A stretch of DNA of 64,000 nt. It comes from Halorubrum amylolyticum (GTDB taxonomy: Archaea; Halobacteriota; Halobacteria; Halobacteriales; Haloferacaceae). Under the pieces are notes generated by a model. The model saw only the letters and a program-made list of their open reading frames with translations. It had not been told where the DNA came from and made no database searches. Both the position numbers and the translations under genes were made by a program. Each line of letters opens with the position of its first letter. Within the stretch, counting starts at the first letter, position 1. The stretch lies in assembly GCF_004114995.1 (NCBI RefSeq), contig NZ_SDJP01000002.1, forward strand, positions 62,001 through 126,000. The letters are read 5' to 3'. This document shows positions 15,861-24,012 of the stretch, one piece after another.

Positions 15861-16826
15861 ATGGCGACGTGCGACGTGTGTGGGGAGTACGAGAACCTCC
15901 CGTACCAGTGTAAGCGGTGCGGCAAGACGTTCTGCGCCGACCACCGCCTGCCGGAGAACCACGACTGCCCGGGGCTCGCCGAGTGGGACGACCCCGGCGG
16001 CGTCTTCGACAGCGGGTTCGACGAGAGCGTCGAGGGCGGCGGATCGGGCGGGTCGAGATCCGGTGCGTCGGCCGGTCTCACGGGCCGCATCAAGCGACGG
16101 GTCGACCGCGAGACGAGCACCGGCGGGATCGTGAGCTACGTTCGCGGGAACGCGACGTACGCCATTCTGGCGGCGATGTGGCTCACGTTCGTCGCGCAGT
16201 GGGCGGTGACGCTGTTGTTCGGCGAGGCCACTCACAGCCAGCTGTTCGTCCTGCGGTCGGACGCGCTCGGCAACGTCTGGACGTGGGCGACCTCCGTGCT
16301 CTCGCACTCGCGGTTCCAGCCGTTCCACATCATCGGCAACAGCGTCGTGATCCTGTTTTTCGGCCCGCTCGTCGAGCGCGCGGTGGGCTCCCGCCGCTTC
16401 GCCGGGTTCTTCTTCGCGTCCGGGATTCTCGCCGGCCTCGGCCACGTCCTGTTCGCGATCGCGACCGGCGCGCCGACCACCGGCGTCCTCGGTGCCAGCG
16501 GCGCCGGCTTCGCGATCCTCGGCGTGCTCACCGTCTGGCGCCCGAACATGCAGGTGCTCCTCTTCTTCGTCATTCCGATGAAGATCAAGTACCTGACGTG
16601 GGGGATCGCGCTCGTCTCGGCGGTGCTCGTGATCCAGACCGGGACGGGCGGCGTCGGCGGGATCGCGCACCTCGCGCACCTGATCGGGTTCGCGATCGGA
16701 CTCGCGTTCGGCAAGCGAAACGAGAGCCTCGCGCGGTCCGCACGCGGTCCCGGCGGGATGCGGATGGGCGGGGCTGGCGGTCCGGGTGGTCCCCGCGGAC
16801 CGGGCGGCCCCGGCGGGCGGTTCTGA
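15861..16826 (+). CDS. Rhomboid intramembrane serine protease with N-terminal AN1-type zinc finger
   Basis: Of 321 residues, 1-40 form an AN1-like zinc finger (C4, C7, C17, C20, C25, H28, H34, C36). About six membrane helices follow. The rhomboid dyad is the serine of GASGAGF (about 214) and the histidine of HLAHLIGFAIG (about 272), with HIIGNSVVILFFG as the oxyanion-side helix. The C-terminus is a Gly/Pro/Met-rich tail (GGPGGPRGPGGPGGRF). GGAGG (15854-15858) lies just upstream of ATG 15861. It is adjacent to endonuclease V without a gap. Substrates are unknown. Confidence 0.92.
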   Translation: MATCDVCGEYENLPYQCKRCGKTFCADHRLPENHDCPGLAEWDDPGGVFDSGFDESVEGGGSGGSRSGASAGLTGRIKRRVDRETSTGGIVSYVRGNATYAILAAMWLTFVAQWAVTLLFGEATHSQLFVLRSDALGNVWTWATSVLSHSRFQPFHIIGNSVVILFFGPLVERAVGSRRFAGFFFASGILAGLGHVLFAIATGAPTTGVLGASGAGFAILGVLTVWRPNMQVLLFFVIPMKIKYLTWGIALVSAVLVIQTGTGGVGGIAHLAHLIGFAIGLAFGKRNESLARSARGPGGMRMGGAGGPGGPRGPGGPGGRF

Positions 16827-17729
16827 ATGGTTCCCGCGGCCGGCCCGCCTCGCGGTGACCTCGACGATATCGCACATCCCGAGTTCCTCCCGGACCCCGC
16901 GCTCTCCCGCGCGGAGATGGAGTCGCTCCAGCGCGAACTGGCCGCCACCGCGACGTTCGCGGACGACCACGGGATCGACCCGGCCGCGGTCGCGATCGAC
17001 AAGTCCGCGGACCTGACCGACGGGCTGCCGGACGCGCGCCAAGAGACGCTCCCGGGCACCCACCTCGACGCCGGCGATCCCGACGCGCCGGTCGTCGTGG
17101 GTGTCGATCAGGCGTTCCTGACGCCAGACGACGGCGAGGACCGGGCCGTCTCCGCCGCGGTCGCGATCCGCGACGGCGCCGTGATCGAGTACGCGAGCGC
17201 GACCACGCCGCTCTCGATCCCCTACGTCCCGGGCCTGCTCGCGTTTCGGGAGGGCGAGCCGATGCTGGCGGCGCTCGACGCCCTCGAAGTCGAGCCTGAC
17301 CTGCTGGTCTGTGACGGCTCCGGCCGGGTACACTTCCGCGAGGCCGGCGTCGCGACCCACGTCGGCGTCCTGCTGGACGTGCCGAGCGTCGGCGTCGCGA
17401 AGAGCCTGCTGTGCGGCGCGCCCGAGGAGACGACCGACGACCGGCCGGCGGGCTGGCGGACGCCGATCCGCGCTGACGAGTCGGTGGAGACGGCGGGCGG
17501 TGCCGGCGACAGCGATGTCGACGCCGCCCCCGTCATCGGCCACGCCTATCAGTCTCGACAGTACCCGAACAGCCGACGGGTGAACCCCCTGTACGTGAGC
17601 CCCGGCCACCGCGTGTCGCCCGCGACGACCGTCGCGCTCGTCGAGGCGCTGTGCGCCGGCTACAAGCTCCCGGAGCCGACCCGGATCGCGGACGCGTACG
17701 CCGACGCCGTAAAGCGGGACGCGGTGTGA
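16827..17729 (+). CDS. nfi: Endonuclease V (deoxyinosine repair)
   Basis: This 300-residue enzyme cuts DNA one nucleotide 3' of deoxyinosine during repair of deaminated adenine. The family motifs are VVVGVDQAFL (first catalytic Asp), SIPYVPGLLAFREGEP, DLLVCDGSGRVHFREAG and PSVGVAKSLLCG. An acidic insertion (about 210-235) and an N-terminal extension of about 25 residues make it longer than the usual 220-270. The ATG directly follows the rhomboid TGA, so the two are probably co-transcribed. Confidence 0.95.
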   Translation: MVPAAGPPRGDLDDIAHPEFLPDPALSRAEMESLQRELAATATFADDHGIDPAAVAIDKSADLTDGLPDARQETLPGTHLDAGDPDAPVVVGVDQAFLTPDDGEDRAVSAAVAIRDGAVIEYASATTPLSIPYVPGLLAFREGEPMLAALDALEVEPDLLVCDGSGRVHFREAGVATHVGVLLDVPSVGVAKSLLCGAPEETTDDRPAGWRTPIRADESVETAGGAGDSDVDAAPVIGHAYQSRQYPNSRRVNPLYVSPGHRVSPATTVALVEALCAGYKLPEPTRIADAYADAVKRDAV

Positions 17730-17811
17730 GCGCGCCGCGAGAAGCGCAGAATCGTGCCACCGGTTGCCACAGACAGGCGGTTTATATACCGTGGGCCGCG
17801 AACGCGAACGT

Positions 17812-18084
17812 ATGGGAGACGAGGAGACCGAGAGCCCGATGTCTGCCGAGGAGTTCCGATCGTTGACGGACGGACTGGTTCGACAGAGCTCCGGCGGCGG
17901 GACCACCGTGTACAAGAACGCCGCGGGGGTCGGCTGCCCGAACCCCGACTGCGACCGCGGCGTCTTTCAGACGCTGTTCGTCAGCGACCACGGCTGGCAG
18001 CAGATCGGCGCGACCCGCGACGGGATCGACCTGTGCCTCTGTAACACCGAGTCGAAGCGGCTCGTCTTCATTCACGACGAGTGA
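17812..18084 (+). CDS. Small cysteine-containing haloarchaeal protein
   Basis: This 90-residue protein has paired cysteines, CPNPDC (about 43-48) and CLC (about 75-77), which could hold a zinc ion, plus GTTVYKNAAGVGC and ESKRLVFIHDE. It resembles small haloarchaeal proteins sometimes found in archaellum clusters, but I cannot assign a function. TTTATATA (17778-17785) lies 27 bases before ATG 17812, a textbook leaderless promoter that decides the start; a longer start at 17764 would lie upstream of the TATA. Confidence 0.75.
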   Translation: MGDEETESPMSAEEFRSLTDGLVRQSSGGGTTVYKNAAGVGCPNPDCDRGVFQTLFVSDHGWQQIGATRDGIDLCLCNTESKRLVFIHDE

Positions 18085-18140
18085 GTCGGCCGGTTCCCTC
18101 GGCCGATCGGTCAACGGTGAATCGCGATTTCGCTCCCTAA

Positions 18141-18587
18141 TCAGCCGGTTACGACGGTGACCGGTCCATCGAAGTCGAGGAGCACGCGCTGCGTGGGGTC
18201 CCCGAACAGCGCCTTGCCCGTGGGAGACCGATCGCGGCCCGCGAGAAACACGTGGTCGCAGTCATGTTCCTCGGCCGCCTCCAGCAGCACCGACCCCTTC
18301 TCGCCGACGTAGCCCGCCGTCTCGTACGCCACGTCGACGTCCGCGAAGGCGTCTTCGGCGAAGTCGCGGGCGAACTTCGTCGCCCCCTCGTTGGCGTCGT
18401 CCGTGGTGTACGTCTCCGTCCCGCCCGACATCGACGCCATCGCCTGCCGGCGGGCGGTGTACTCGTCTTCGGTCGTGACGTGGACGACGATCACCTCGGC
18501 GTCGACGCCCGCGGCGAGGGTTCCGGCCTCGCGCGCCAGCTCTTTCGTTCCGTCCGTCGGTTCGATCGCGACGAGTGCACGCTCCAT
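18141..18587 (-). CDS. Universal stress protein (UspA family)
   Basis: This 148-residue single-domain UspA protein shows the opening strand RALVAIEPTDGTKELAREA and the nucleotide-binding end LAGRDRSPTGKALFGDPTQR, matching the ATP-binding type G-2x-G-9x-G(S/T). Such proteins are abundant in haloarchaea and act in stress or as nucleotide-binding regulators. A TATA-like ACTAAACC on the minus strand (about 18612-18619) precedes ATG 18587. It converges with the small Cys protein and diverges from the GntP gene, but no link to either is evident. Confidence 0.9.
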   Translation of the reverse strand: MERALVAIEPTDGTKELAREAGTLAAGVDAEVIVVHVTTEDEYTARRQAMASMSGGTETYTTDDANEGATKFARDFAEDAFADVDVAYETAGYVGEKGSVLLEAAEEHDCDHVFLAGRDRSPTGKALFGDPTQRVLLDFDGPVTVVTG

Positions 18588-18660
18588 GGGCGCCGGGAGC
18601 CGTTCCGTCGGTTTAGTGTCACCGGACGGCGGTGATTCGATGCCCGATCGATCAGAATCT

Positions 18661-18739
18661 ATCTGTCATAAACATTGTTGATTTTAATAAACTATCATAT
18701 ATAACTTTTTAACCCCAGAGTTAGCAAGTCCCGACTCGT
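18661..18739 (+). promoter_or_regulatory. AT-rich promoter of the GntP permease gene
   Basis: TTTTTAA (18706-18712) ends 27 bases before ATG 18740. The 40 bases upstream (ATTGTTGATTTTAATAAAC and on to CATATATA) are unusually A/T-rich for this chromosome, which suggests a regulator-binding region. Confidence 0.55.
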
Positions 18740-20152
18740 ATGGGACCGATACCGTTGCAGGCTGTCGAATTCTCGCATAGCCCGCTGCTGACGTTCGTCG
18801 TCGGGTTGATCGCGGTGGTCGCGCTGCTCGTGTGGCTCGACTTCCCGGCGTTCATCGGCCTCGTCATCGCGGGGTTCACCGTCGGGCTCGTCAACGCCGT
18901 GTTCGTCCCCGACTTCACGTCGACGATGGCCGCCACCGAGGTCGCCGGCGCGTTCGGTGACAACATGGCCGGGATCGGTATCCCGATCCTGATGGCGGCG
19001 GTCATCGGGAAGGCGATGCTCGAAAGCGGGGCCGCACAGCGCGTCGTCCGCGGGTTCCAGAACGTGCTCGGGGAGTCGAACTCCGACATCGCGCTGCTCG
19101 GGAGCAGTTCCGTGCTCGCGATCCCCGTCTTCTTCGACAGCGTGTTCTACCTGATGGCGCCGCTCGCCCGCTCGATGCGCGCCCGCGTCGGCCGCGACTA
19201 CACGCTGTTCATCGTCACGGTCGGCACGGGTGCAGCCGCCGCGCACGTGTTCGTTCCGCCGACACCCGGCCCCCTTGCCGTCGCCGCGGAGATCGGGAGC
19301 GATCTCGGGATGACCATCCTCATCGGAATCATCACCGCCATCCCGGCGGTGCTCATCGCCGGCCTCGGCTACGGTCGCTGGATCAACGCCCGGCTCGACA
19401 TCCCGCTGCGGGACACCATGTCGACGACGACCGAGGAGCTCGAGGCGGTCGCCGAGCGGCCGACCAGCGAGCTTCCCGGCATCCTCGAATCGCTCGCGCC
19501 GATCATCGTCGCAGTCGCGCTCATCGGGTCGGCCACCGCTGTCGACACGTTCCAGCAGTGGTACCCGTCGCTGGCGGCGCTGGAGCCGATCGTCGGCTTC
19601 CTCGGCGACAAGAACGTTGCGCTGATGTTCGCCGCCGTCGTCGCGTCGGTCTCCTTCTACCGCCACGACGATCTGATGCAGAGCGAGTGGAGCGACGAGC
19701 TCACCGAGGCGTTAAAAAGCGGCGGCAACATCGCCGCGATCACCGCCGCCGGTGGCGCGTTCGGCGCGCTGCTCGCGGCCTCCGGGATCGGCGATTACAT
19801 CGCCGGATCGCTTCAGGAGGTCGGGATTCCCCTGCTGGTGACGGCGTGGCTCATCGCGGCGATCGTCCGCATCGCGCAGGGGTCCGCGACCGCTGCGATG
19901 TTGACCGCAGCGGGGATCATGGCCCCCCTCGTCGGCCAGCTCTCCGTCCACCCCGCGTACCTCGTCATGGTCATCGGGGCCGGCGGGAACATCTGCTCGT
20001 GGTACAACGACTCCGGCTTCTGGCTCGTCAAGGAGATCGGCGGGCTCACGCAGGAGGAGACGCTGAAAACTTGGACCGTCCTGACCACCCTCATCGCGGT
20101 GTCGGGGCTGGTGACGACGCTCGTCTTCTCGTCGGTGTTCCCGTTCGCCTGA
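18740..20152 (+). CDS. GntP-family organic anion permease (gluconate-type symporter)
   Basis: This 470-residue integral membrane protein has about 12 hydrophobic segments. Family stretches include AIPVFFDSVFYLMAPLAR, AAHVFVPPTPGPLAVA and AQGSATAAMLTAAGIMAP, with the conserved PVFFD and PTPGP motifs of gluconate, glycerate and related H+ symporters. The true substrate cannot be read from sequence; gluconate, glycerate or another sugar acid is likely. It is monocistronic with its own promoter, and no sugar-acid catabolic gene is adjacent. Confidence 0.9.
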   Translation: MGPIPLQAVEFSHSPLLTFVVGLIAVVALLVWLDFPAFIGLVIAGFTVGLVNAVFVPDFTSTMAATEVAGAFGDNMAGIGIPILMAAVIGKAMLESGAAQRVVRGFQNVLGESNSDIALLGSSSVLAIPVFFDSVFYLMAPLARSMRARVGRDYTLFIVTVGTGAAAAHVFVPPTPGPLAVAAEIGSDLGMTILIGIITAIPAVLIAGLGYGRWINARLDIPLRDTMSTTTEELEAVAERPTSELPGILESLAPIIVAVALIGSATAVDTFQQWYPSLAALEPIVGFLGDKNVALMFAAVVASVSFYRHDDLMQSEWSDELTEALKSGGNIAAITAAGGAFGALLAASGIGDYIAGSLQEVGIPLLVTAWLIAAIVRIAQGSATAAMLTAAGIMAPLVGQLSVHPAYLVMVIGAGGNICSWYNDSGFWLVKEIGGLTQEETLKTWTVLTTLIAVSGLVTTLVFSSVFPFA

Positions 20153-20234
20153 TCGACGCACGCGAGTCGAGCACGCACATCTTTCGTGAAAACCGACCGC
20201 CGACCGACTGCCAGCGGTAGGTCGAAATCGGTCG

Positions 20235-21512
20235 TCAGGTCTCGTTCCAGTCGTCTGCCGTCGGTTCCGTCCCGGCGTCGGCGGCGCACCGATTCGGACC
20301 GAGTTCCAACTCGATCGCCGCGGTCTCGTCCGGCGGCGACTCGACGCCCCGGTTCGCCGCGATGACGCGCTCGTAGTTCGGCGGCTTCTCCGGCAGCGTC
20401 GCCGTAATCCTCTCCACGAACGCCTCGCGGTCGAGCCCGAGGACGTCGAGCCTCCGGCGCGCCGCGCCCACCGTCGTCGTCACCGGCTCGCCGGGAACGA
20501 CGTCACCGGTCGTCCCGTCGTTCGCGACCGCGAAGTGGCCGGGACAGACGACGACAGCGTCGGGCTCCGCGAGCAGCGTCCCGTGGAGCGAGTCGTAGAG
20601 GCGCTCGGCGCCGGTCGCCGCGCCGACGCTCTCGGCCTCCTCATCCGCAGCGCCGTCGCCGGCCGCGAACTGCAGCTCCGTCCGACCGACGCTGTCGGTG
20701 AAGAGCGTGTCGCCGGTGAGCAGCGCCGACCGTCCGACGAGGTAGCTCGCGCCGTCGTCGGTGTGTCCGGGGGTCGCGAGCGCCTTCACGTCGACGCCGC
20801 CAACACCGAGCGTCTCGTTGCGCGCGAGCGGCTCGAACGCGTACGCCACGTCGCGTTCGGCGGCCGCCGCCGGCAGGTAGTACGGCACGCCGAGCTCGTC
20901 GGCGAGCGCCCGACCGCCGGAGAGGTGGTCGGCGTGGACGTGCGTGTCCAGGACCGCCGCGATCGACGCGTCCCGCGCGGCGGCCGCCTCTCGCCACTCG
21001 TCGACGTGACGGGAGACGTCGACGGCGATGGCGACGCGGTCGGAGCCACCGAGACCCGTCTCCGCTTCGGATGGGTCCCCGCCGACCACGAGGTACCCGA
21101 GACACCCCTTCGCGCGCCGCTGAATCTGGACGACATCGAGCGGATCGTCGCCCGCGTCGGGGAGCTGAACCGCGGTCCGGTCGTACACCCTCGACCAGCC
21201 GCGCATCCCGTCCGCGACGACGGCGACGTCGCCGTAGCCAGCGGCCTCCAGCTCCGCGGCGAGGTCGAGCGAGGCCTTTCCCTTCGCACAGGTTGTGACG
21301 ACCGCGTCGTCGGGGACAAGCCCGGTCTCGGCTTCGAAGTCGTCGACGTCGAACTCGTGGAACGGCTTGTGGAAGTAGTGAATCGAGTCGGCGATCCGCC
21401 AGCCCTCGTAGCTCTCGCGGGGGCGCGTGTCGACGACGGCGAAGGACCGCTCGCCGCGTCGTCGCTCGTCGATCCTGTCGCGGAACGCGTCCGCGTCGAT
21501 GACGGTTGGCAT
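20235..21512 (-). CDS. Rhodanese / metallo-beta-lactamase fusion (persulfide dioxygenase-like)
   Basis: This 425-residue protein starts MPTVIDADAFRDRIDERR. Residues 1-110 are a rhodanese domain with active-site loop CAKGKAS (C75). A metallo-beta-lactamase domain follows, with DTHVHADHLSGG (about 188), later metal ligands ATPGHTDDGAS and LLTGDTLFTDSVGR, and VVCPGHF. Such fusions handle sulfane sulfur, for example ETHE1-like persulfide oxidation plus sulfur transfer. ATG 21512 is favoured over longer starts because a TATA-like GTTTTGCC (about 21538-21545) lies about 26 bases upstream. It diverges from the MinD-like gene. Confidence 0.88.
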   Translation of the reverse strand: MPTVIDADAFRDRIDERRRGERSFAVVDTRPRESYEGWRIADSIHYFHKPFHEFDVDDFEAETGLVPDDAVVTTCAKGKASLDLAAELEAAGYGDVAVVADGMRGWSRVYDRTAVQLPDAGDDPLDVVQIQRRAKGCLGYLVVGGDPSEAETGLGGSDRVAIAVDVSRHVDEWREAAAARDASIAAVLDTHVHADHLSGGRALADELGVPYYLPAAAAERDVAYAFEPLARNETLGVGGVDVKALATPGHTDDGASYLVGRSALLTGDTLFTDSVGRTELQFAAGDGAADEEAESVGAATGAERLYDSLHGTLLAEPDAVVVCPGHFAVANDGTTGDVVPGEPVTTTVGAARRRLDVLGLDREAFVERITATLPEKPPNYERVIAANRGVESPPDETAAIELELGPNRCAADAGTEPTADDWNET

Positions 21513-21629
21513 GGTCGACGCTTGGCGCCGGACGGCAAAACGTGTCCGGTGGGGCTCCGGACCGGGTTCGCCCGCTCCTCTGCGCTCGCGATGGACAACT
21601 TTTAGCCCGGCGACCTGACACATCGGCGC

Positions 21630-22397
21630 ATGGTCGAGGCGTTCGCGGTCGCCAGCGGGAAGGGCGGCACGGGGAAGACGACGAGTACGCTCGCGCTGGG
21701 GATGGCGCTCGCCGAGGAGCACGACGTCACCGTCGTCGACGCCGACACGGGGATGGCGAACCTGCTGTTCCACGCCGGGCTCGACGACGCCGCAGTCACC
21801 CTCCACGACCTCCTCGTCGAGGGGACCGCGACGGCGGTCTCGGAGGCGACGTACGACCGATTCGGGCTCTCCGTCGTCCCCTGTGGCACGTCGCTCGCGG
21901 GCTTCGAGGCGGCCGAGCCGGGTCGCCTCCGCGAGGTCGTCGCCGAACTCGCCAGCGATGCCGACGTGCTGCTGCTCGACTCGCCGGCCGCGCTCGGCTC
22001 GAAGTCGGCGGTGCTGCCGGTCGTCCTCGCGGATCGGGTCGTGGTCGTCGTCGAGCCGACGATCCCCGCGCTCTCCGACGGGCTGAAAGTTCAGGAGTAC
22101 GCGCGCTCGTACGGGACGGAGACCGCGGGCGTGCTGTTCAACAGGGTCCGCGACGACGCGGCCGACGTGGCCGAGCAGGCCGAGCGGCGCTTCGGCGGCC
22201 CCGTCCTCGCTAACGTCCCCGACAGCGACGCCGTCAGGGAGGCGCGCCGCGCCGGGAAGCCCCTGCTCGCGCACGCTCCCGAGAGCGAGCCGGCCGTCCG
22301 CTACCGGCGGGCCGCGGCTCGGCTCGACGTGCGCGACGGCGACGGGGCGACCGTCGCCGATCGGTTCCGGAGCGCGGTCGTTCCCGACACGCCATGA
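21630..22397 (+). CDS. MinD/ParA-like deviant Walker ATPase
   Basis: This 255-residue P-loop ATPase has the deviant Walker A KGGTGKTT (11-18), VVDADTGMANLLFHAGLDD as switch I, and LLLDSPAALGSKSAV as switch II/Walker B. It lacks the C-terminal amphipathic helix of canonical MinD as far as I can see. Haloarchaea carry several MinD paralogues that position cell-surface machines. The next gene overlaps by four bases (ATGA) and a third follows closely, so it may work with those two unknown proteins. CTTTTAG (about 21599-21605) is the likely TATA. Confidence 0.88.
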   Translation: MVEAFAVASGKGGTGKTTSTLALGMALAEEHDVTVVDADTGMANLLFHAGLDDAAVTLHDLLVEGTATAVSEATYDRFGLSVVPCGTSLAGFEAAEPGRLREVVAELASDADVLLLDSPAALGSKSAVLPVVLADRVVVVVEPTIPALSDGLKVQEYARSYGTETAGVLFNRVRDDAADVAEQAERRFGGPVLANVPDSDAVREARRAGKPLLAHAPESEPAVRYRRAAARLDVRDGDGATVADRFRSAVVPDTP

Positions 22398-22990
22398 CCG
22401 GACCCGCGGACGCGTCGGAGCTTCGGATTCCCCGCGGTGACCTGCTGCGCTCTCGCGTCGTCTCCGACGTGGGCACGACGCTCGACCGGGCGCTCAACCG
22501 GGAGCTGACCGGCTACGCGACGCTCGTTCCACAGGAGACGCTCCTGCTGGAGGGCGAGGCACGCGGCGTCGTCACGTTCGCCGACGGCGTCCCGGTGCTC
22601 GCGTACAACACGGTGAGCGACAGCGGTGGCTCCGACGCCCTCGCGGAGCTCGCGGTCCCCGGCCCCTACCGCGTCGAGCTGTACGCGGTCGACGACCGCG
22701 CGCTCGAAACCGCTCACGAGGAGGACGCGCTGCGCGTCGCGCCGGGCGCCGCGGCGACCGAGCTCGCGGGCGATCAGGCGCTCGCCGACCGGACCCGCGA
22801 CGCGGCCCCCGACGAGCGGTTGGACGCCGACCGCGACGACGACGGCGACGCGGTCGCGGCGTTCCTCGAAGACGACGAGCGGATCGAGGCGATCCGCGAA
22901 CAGGCGCGATCGGAGGCGGCGGAGCGCGCGTCCGAGTGGGGGCTCGACGACGCGTTCGCGGGGACGGACGGAGGCGGTTTCGACGGGTGA
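22394..22990 (+). CDS. Haloarchaeal hypothetical protein coupled to the MinD-like ATPase
   Basis: This 198-residue acidic protein overlaps the MinD-like gene by ATGA. Its N-terminal two thirds (LRIPRGDLLRSRVVSDVG, TLLLEGEARGVVTFADG, PGPYRVELYAVDD) look like a compact beta-rich domain, followed by a disordered acidic linker. The helical end has an LDDAFAGTDGGGF tail. I do not recognise a named family. Tight coupling suggests it is a partner or effector of the ATPase, with the helical tail a possible contact. Confidence 0.75.
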   Translation: MTGPADASELRIPRGDLLRSRVVSDVGTTLDRALNRELTGYATLVPQETLLLEGEARGVVTFADGVPVLAYNTVSDSGGSDALAELAVPGPYRVELYAVDDRALETAHEEDALRVAPGAAATELAGDQALADRTRDAAPDERLDADRDDDGDAVAAFLEDDERIEAIREQARSEAAERASEWGLDDAFAGTDGGGFDG

Positions 22991-23031
22991 ACCGCCACAG
23001 CGGTTAGGTCGCTCCGCCCCGTACGTCGGTC

Positions 23032-23760
23032 ATCACCGTCCTTCGTCTTCTCCGGCTGACGGAACCGAGCGATTTCGCCGACTGGTACGCCGCGAGCCGC
23101 GCGTACACCCGCCACGTCGCCGCGGAGATGGGGTTCGAGGGAGCCGACGCGCTCGATGGGGCGCGGATCGCGACCGACCTCCGCGAGGACCCGTCGGCGC
23201 TGTCGCCCGCGGCGGCCCGATCGGTCGCGGCGACGCTGCTCGCCGACGGGCGCTTCTCGGAGCCGTACTGCGAGTGGCTCCCGACGTGGTACGAACTCGG
23301 CCTGATCGCGCCGGTCCGATACGGGGAGTGGCGGCTCCGGCGCGTCGCCGAGACGGTCGCGGACGCCGCGAACGTGACGGTGACCGCACCGCGCTTCTCC
23401 CGGCCGCGGGACGCAACCGTCGACGGACGGCCCGCGCTCGCACGGGTCTCCGGCTTCCGCGAGCGGTTCCTGCTCGCCGACGCGCTGTTGCACCTGGAGT
23501 GGTTCGAACACGCCGCGGCCGCCGACGGCATCGAGGTCCCTGCGGCGCTCGTCGAGCGCACCCGCGCGGAGTCGCTGTCGTACTACGGCGGTGACCGGGA
23601 TCGCCTCTCGGAGCCGGTCCGGCAGTTCCAACGGCTGCTGTTCGCCGACGACGCGTGGGTCCGCCGAGTCGACGAGGGCTACGGGATCGACAGCGGCCTG
23701 TTCGGCCTCTGGGAGCGCCTGCTGCGCGCGGAGCGGGAGCGGCTCGGCGGCGAGAAGTAG
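23032..23760 (+). CDS. Haloarchaeal hypothetical protein, third gene of the MinD-like cluster (start codon unclear)
   Basis: The first in-frame ATG is at 23128, but a protein-like sequence continues upstream, reading TVLRLLRLTEPSDFADWYAA and then SRAYTRHVAAE, back to a TAG at 23005. Between them there is no ATG, GTG or TTG. An ATC at 23032 stands exactly where ATG ACC GTC CTT would be expected. So either a rare start is used, translation begins at 23128, or a base changed. The protein (about 242 residues from 23032, 210 from ATG) is helical, has WLPTWYELGLIAPVRYGEWR and RETF-free helices near the end, and no known motif. Confidence 0.65.
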   Translation: MTVLRLLRLTEPSDFADWYAASRAYTRHVAAEMGFEGADALDGARIATDLREDPSALSPAAARSVAATLLADGRFSEPYCEWLPTWYELGLIAPVRYGEWRLRRVAETVADAANVTVTAPRFSRPRDATVDGRPALARVSGFRERFLLADALLHLEWFEHAAAADGIEVPAALVERTRAESLSYYGGDRDRLSEPVRQFQRLLFADDAWVRRVDEGYGIDSGLFGLWERLLRAERERLGGEK

Positions 23761-23787
23761 TTACAGGTCCTGTAACACGTTACAGGA
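23761..23787. promoter_or_regulatory. TTACAGG palindrome cluster
   Basis: Immediately after the preceding stop codon, TTACAGG-T-CCTGTAA (23761-23775) is a perfect 7-bp inverted repeat, and TTACAGGA recurs at 23780-23787. It may be an operator or a transcript-end hairpin. The rest of the 250-base gap before ppsA holds only the ppsA promoter and no gene I can support. Confidence 0.45.
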
Positions 23788-23925
23788 TCGATCGAGGACG
23801 TGGAAGGTAAGTATAGGTGGAGATATACCCAATCGTTCGATGCGAACCGATCGCAGGTTCGTCTCTCGCCCGCTCGCGTTTTCGGCCCTCATCCCCGCGT
23901 CCCCCCGCGATGGGTCGCCACGTCC

Positions 23926-23954
23926 GATTACTCGCCGCCGAGTAATCTTTTATT
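23926..23954 (+). promoter_or_regulatory. TrmB-type site and TATA box of ppsA
   Basis: A perfect 9-bp inverted repeat, GATTACTCG-CCGC-CGAGTAATC (23926-23947), contains TACT-N7-GAGTA, the motif reported for the haloarchaeal sugar-responsive regulator TrmB. TTTTATT (23948-23954) follows at once as the TATA box. A site just upstream of the TATA is where TrmB activates gluconeogenic genes such as ppsA when glucose is low. Confidence 0.65.
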
Positions 23955-24012
23955 CACAGTTGCGCATTGCGGAAGCTTCATAGGTCGGCTCTCGGATCGT
24001 CTGAGCACACGA

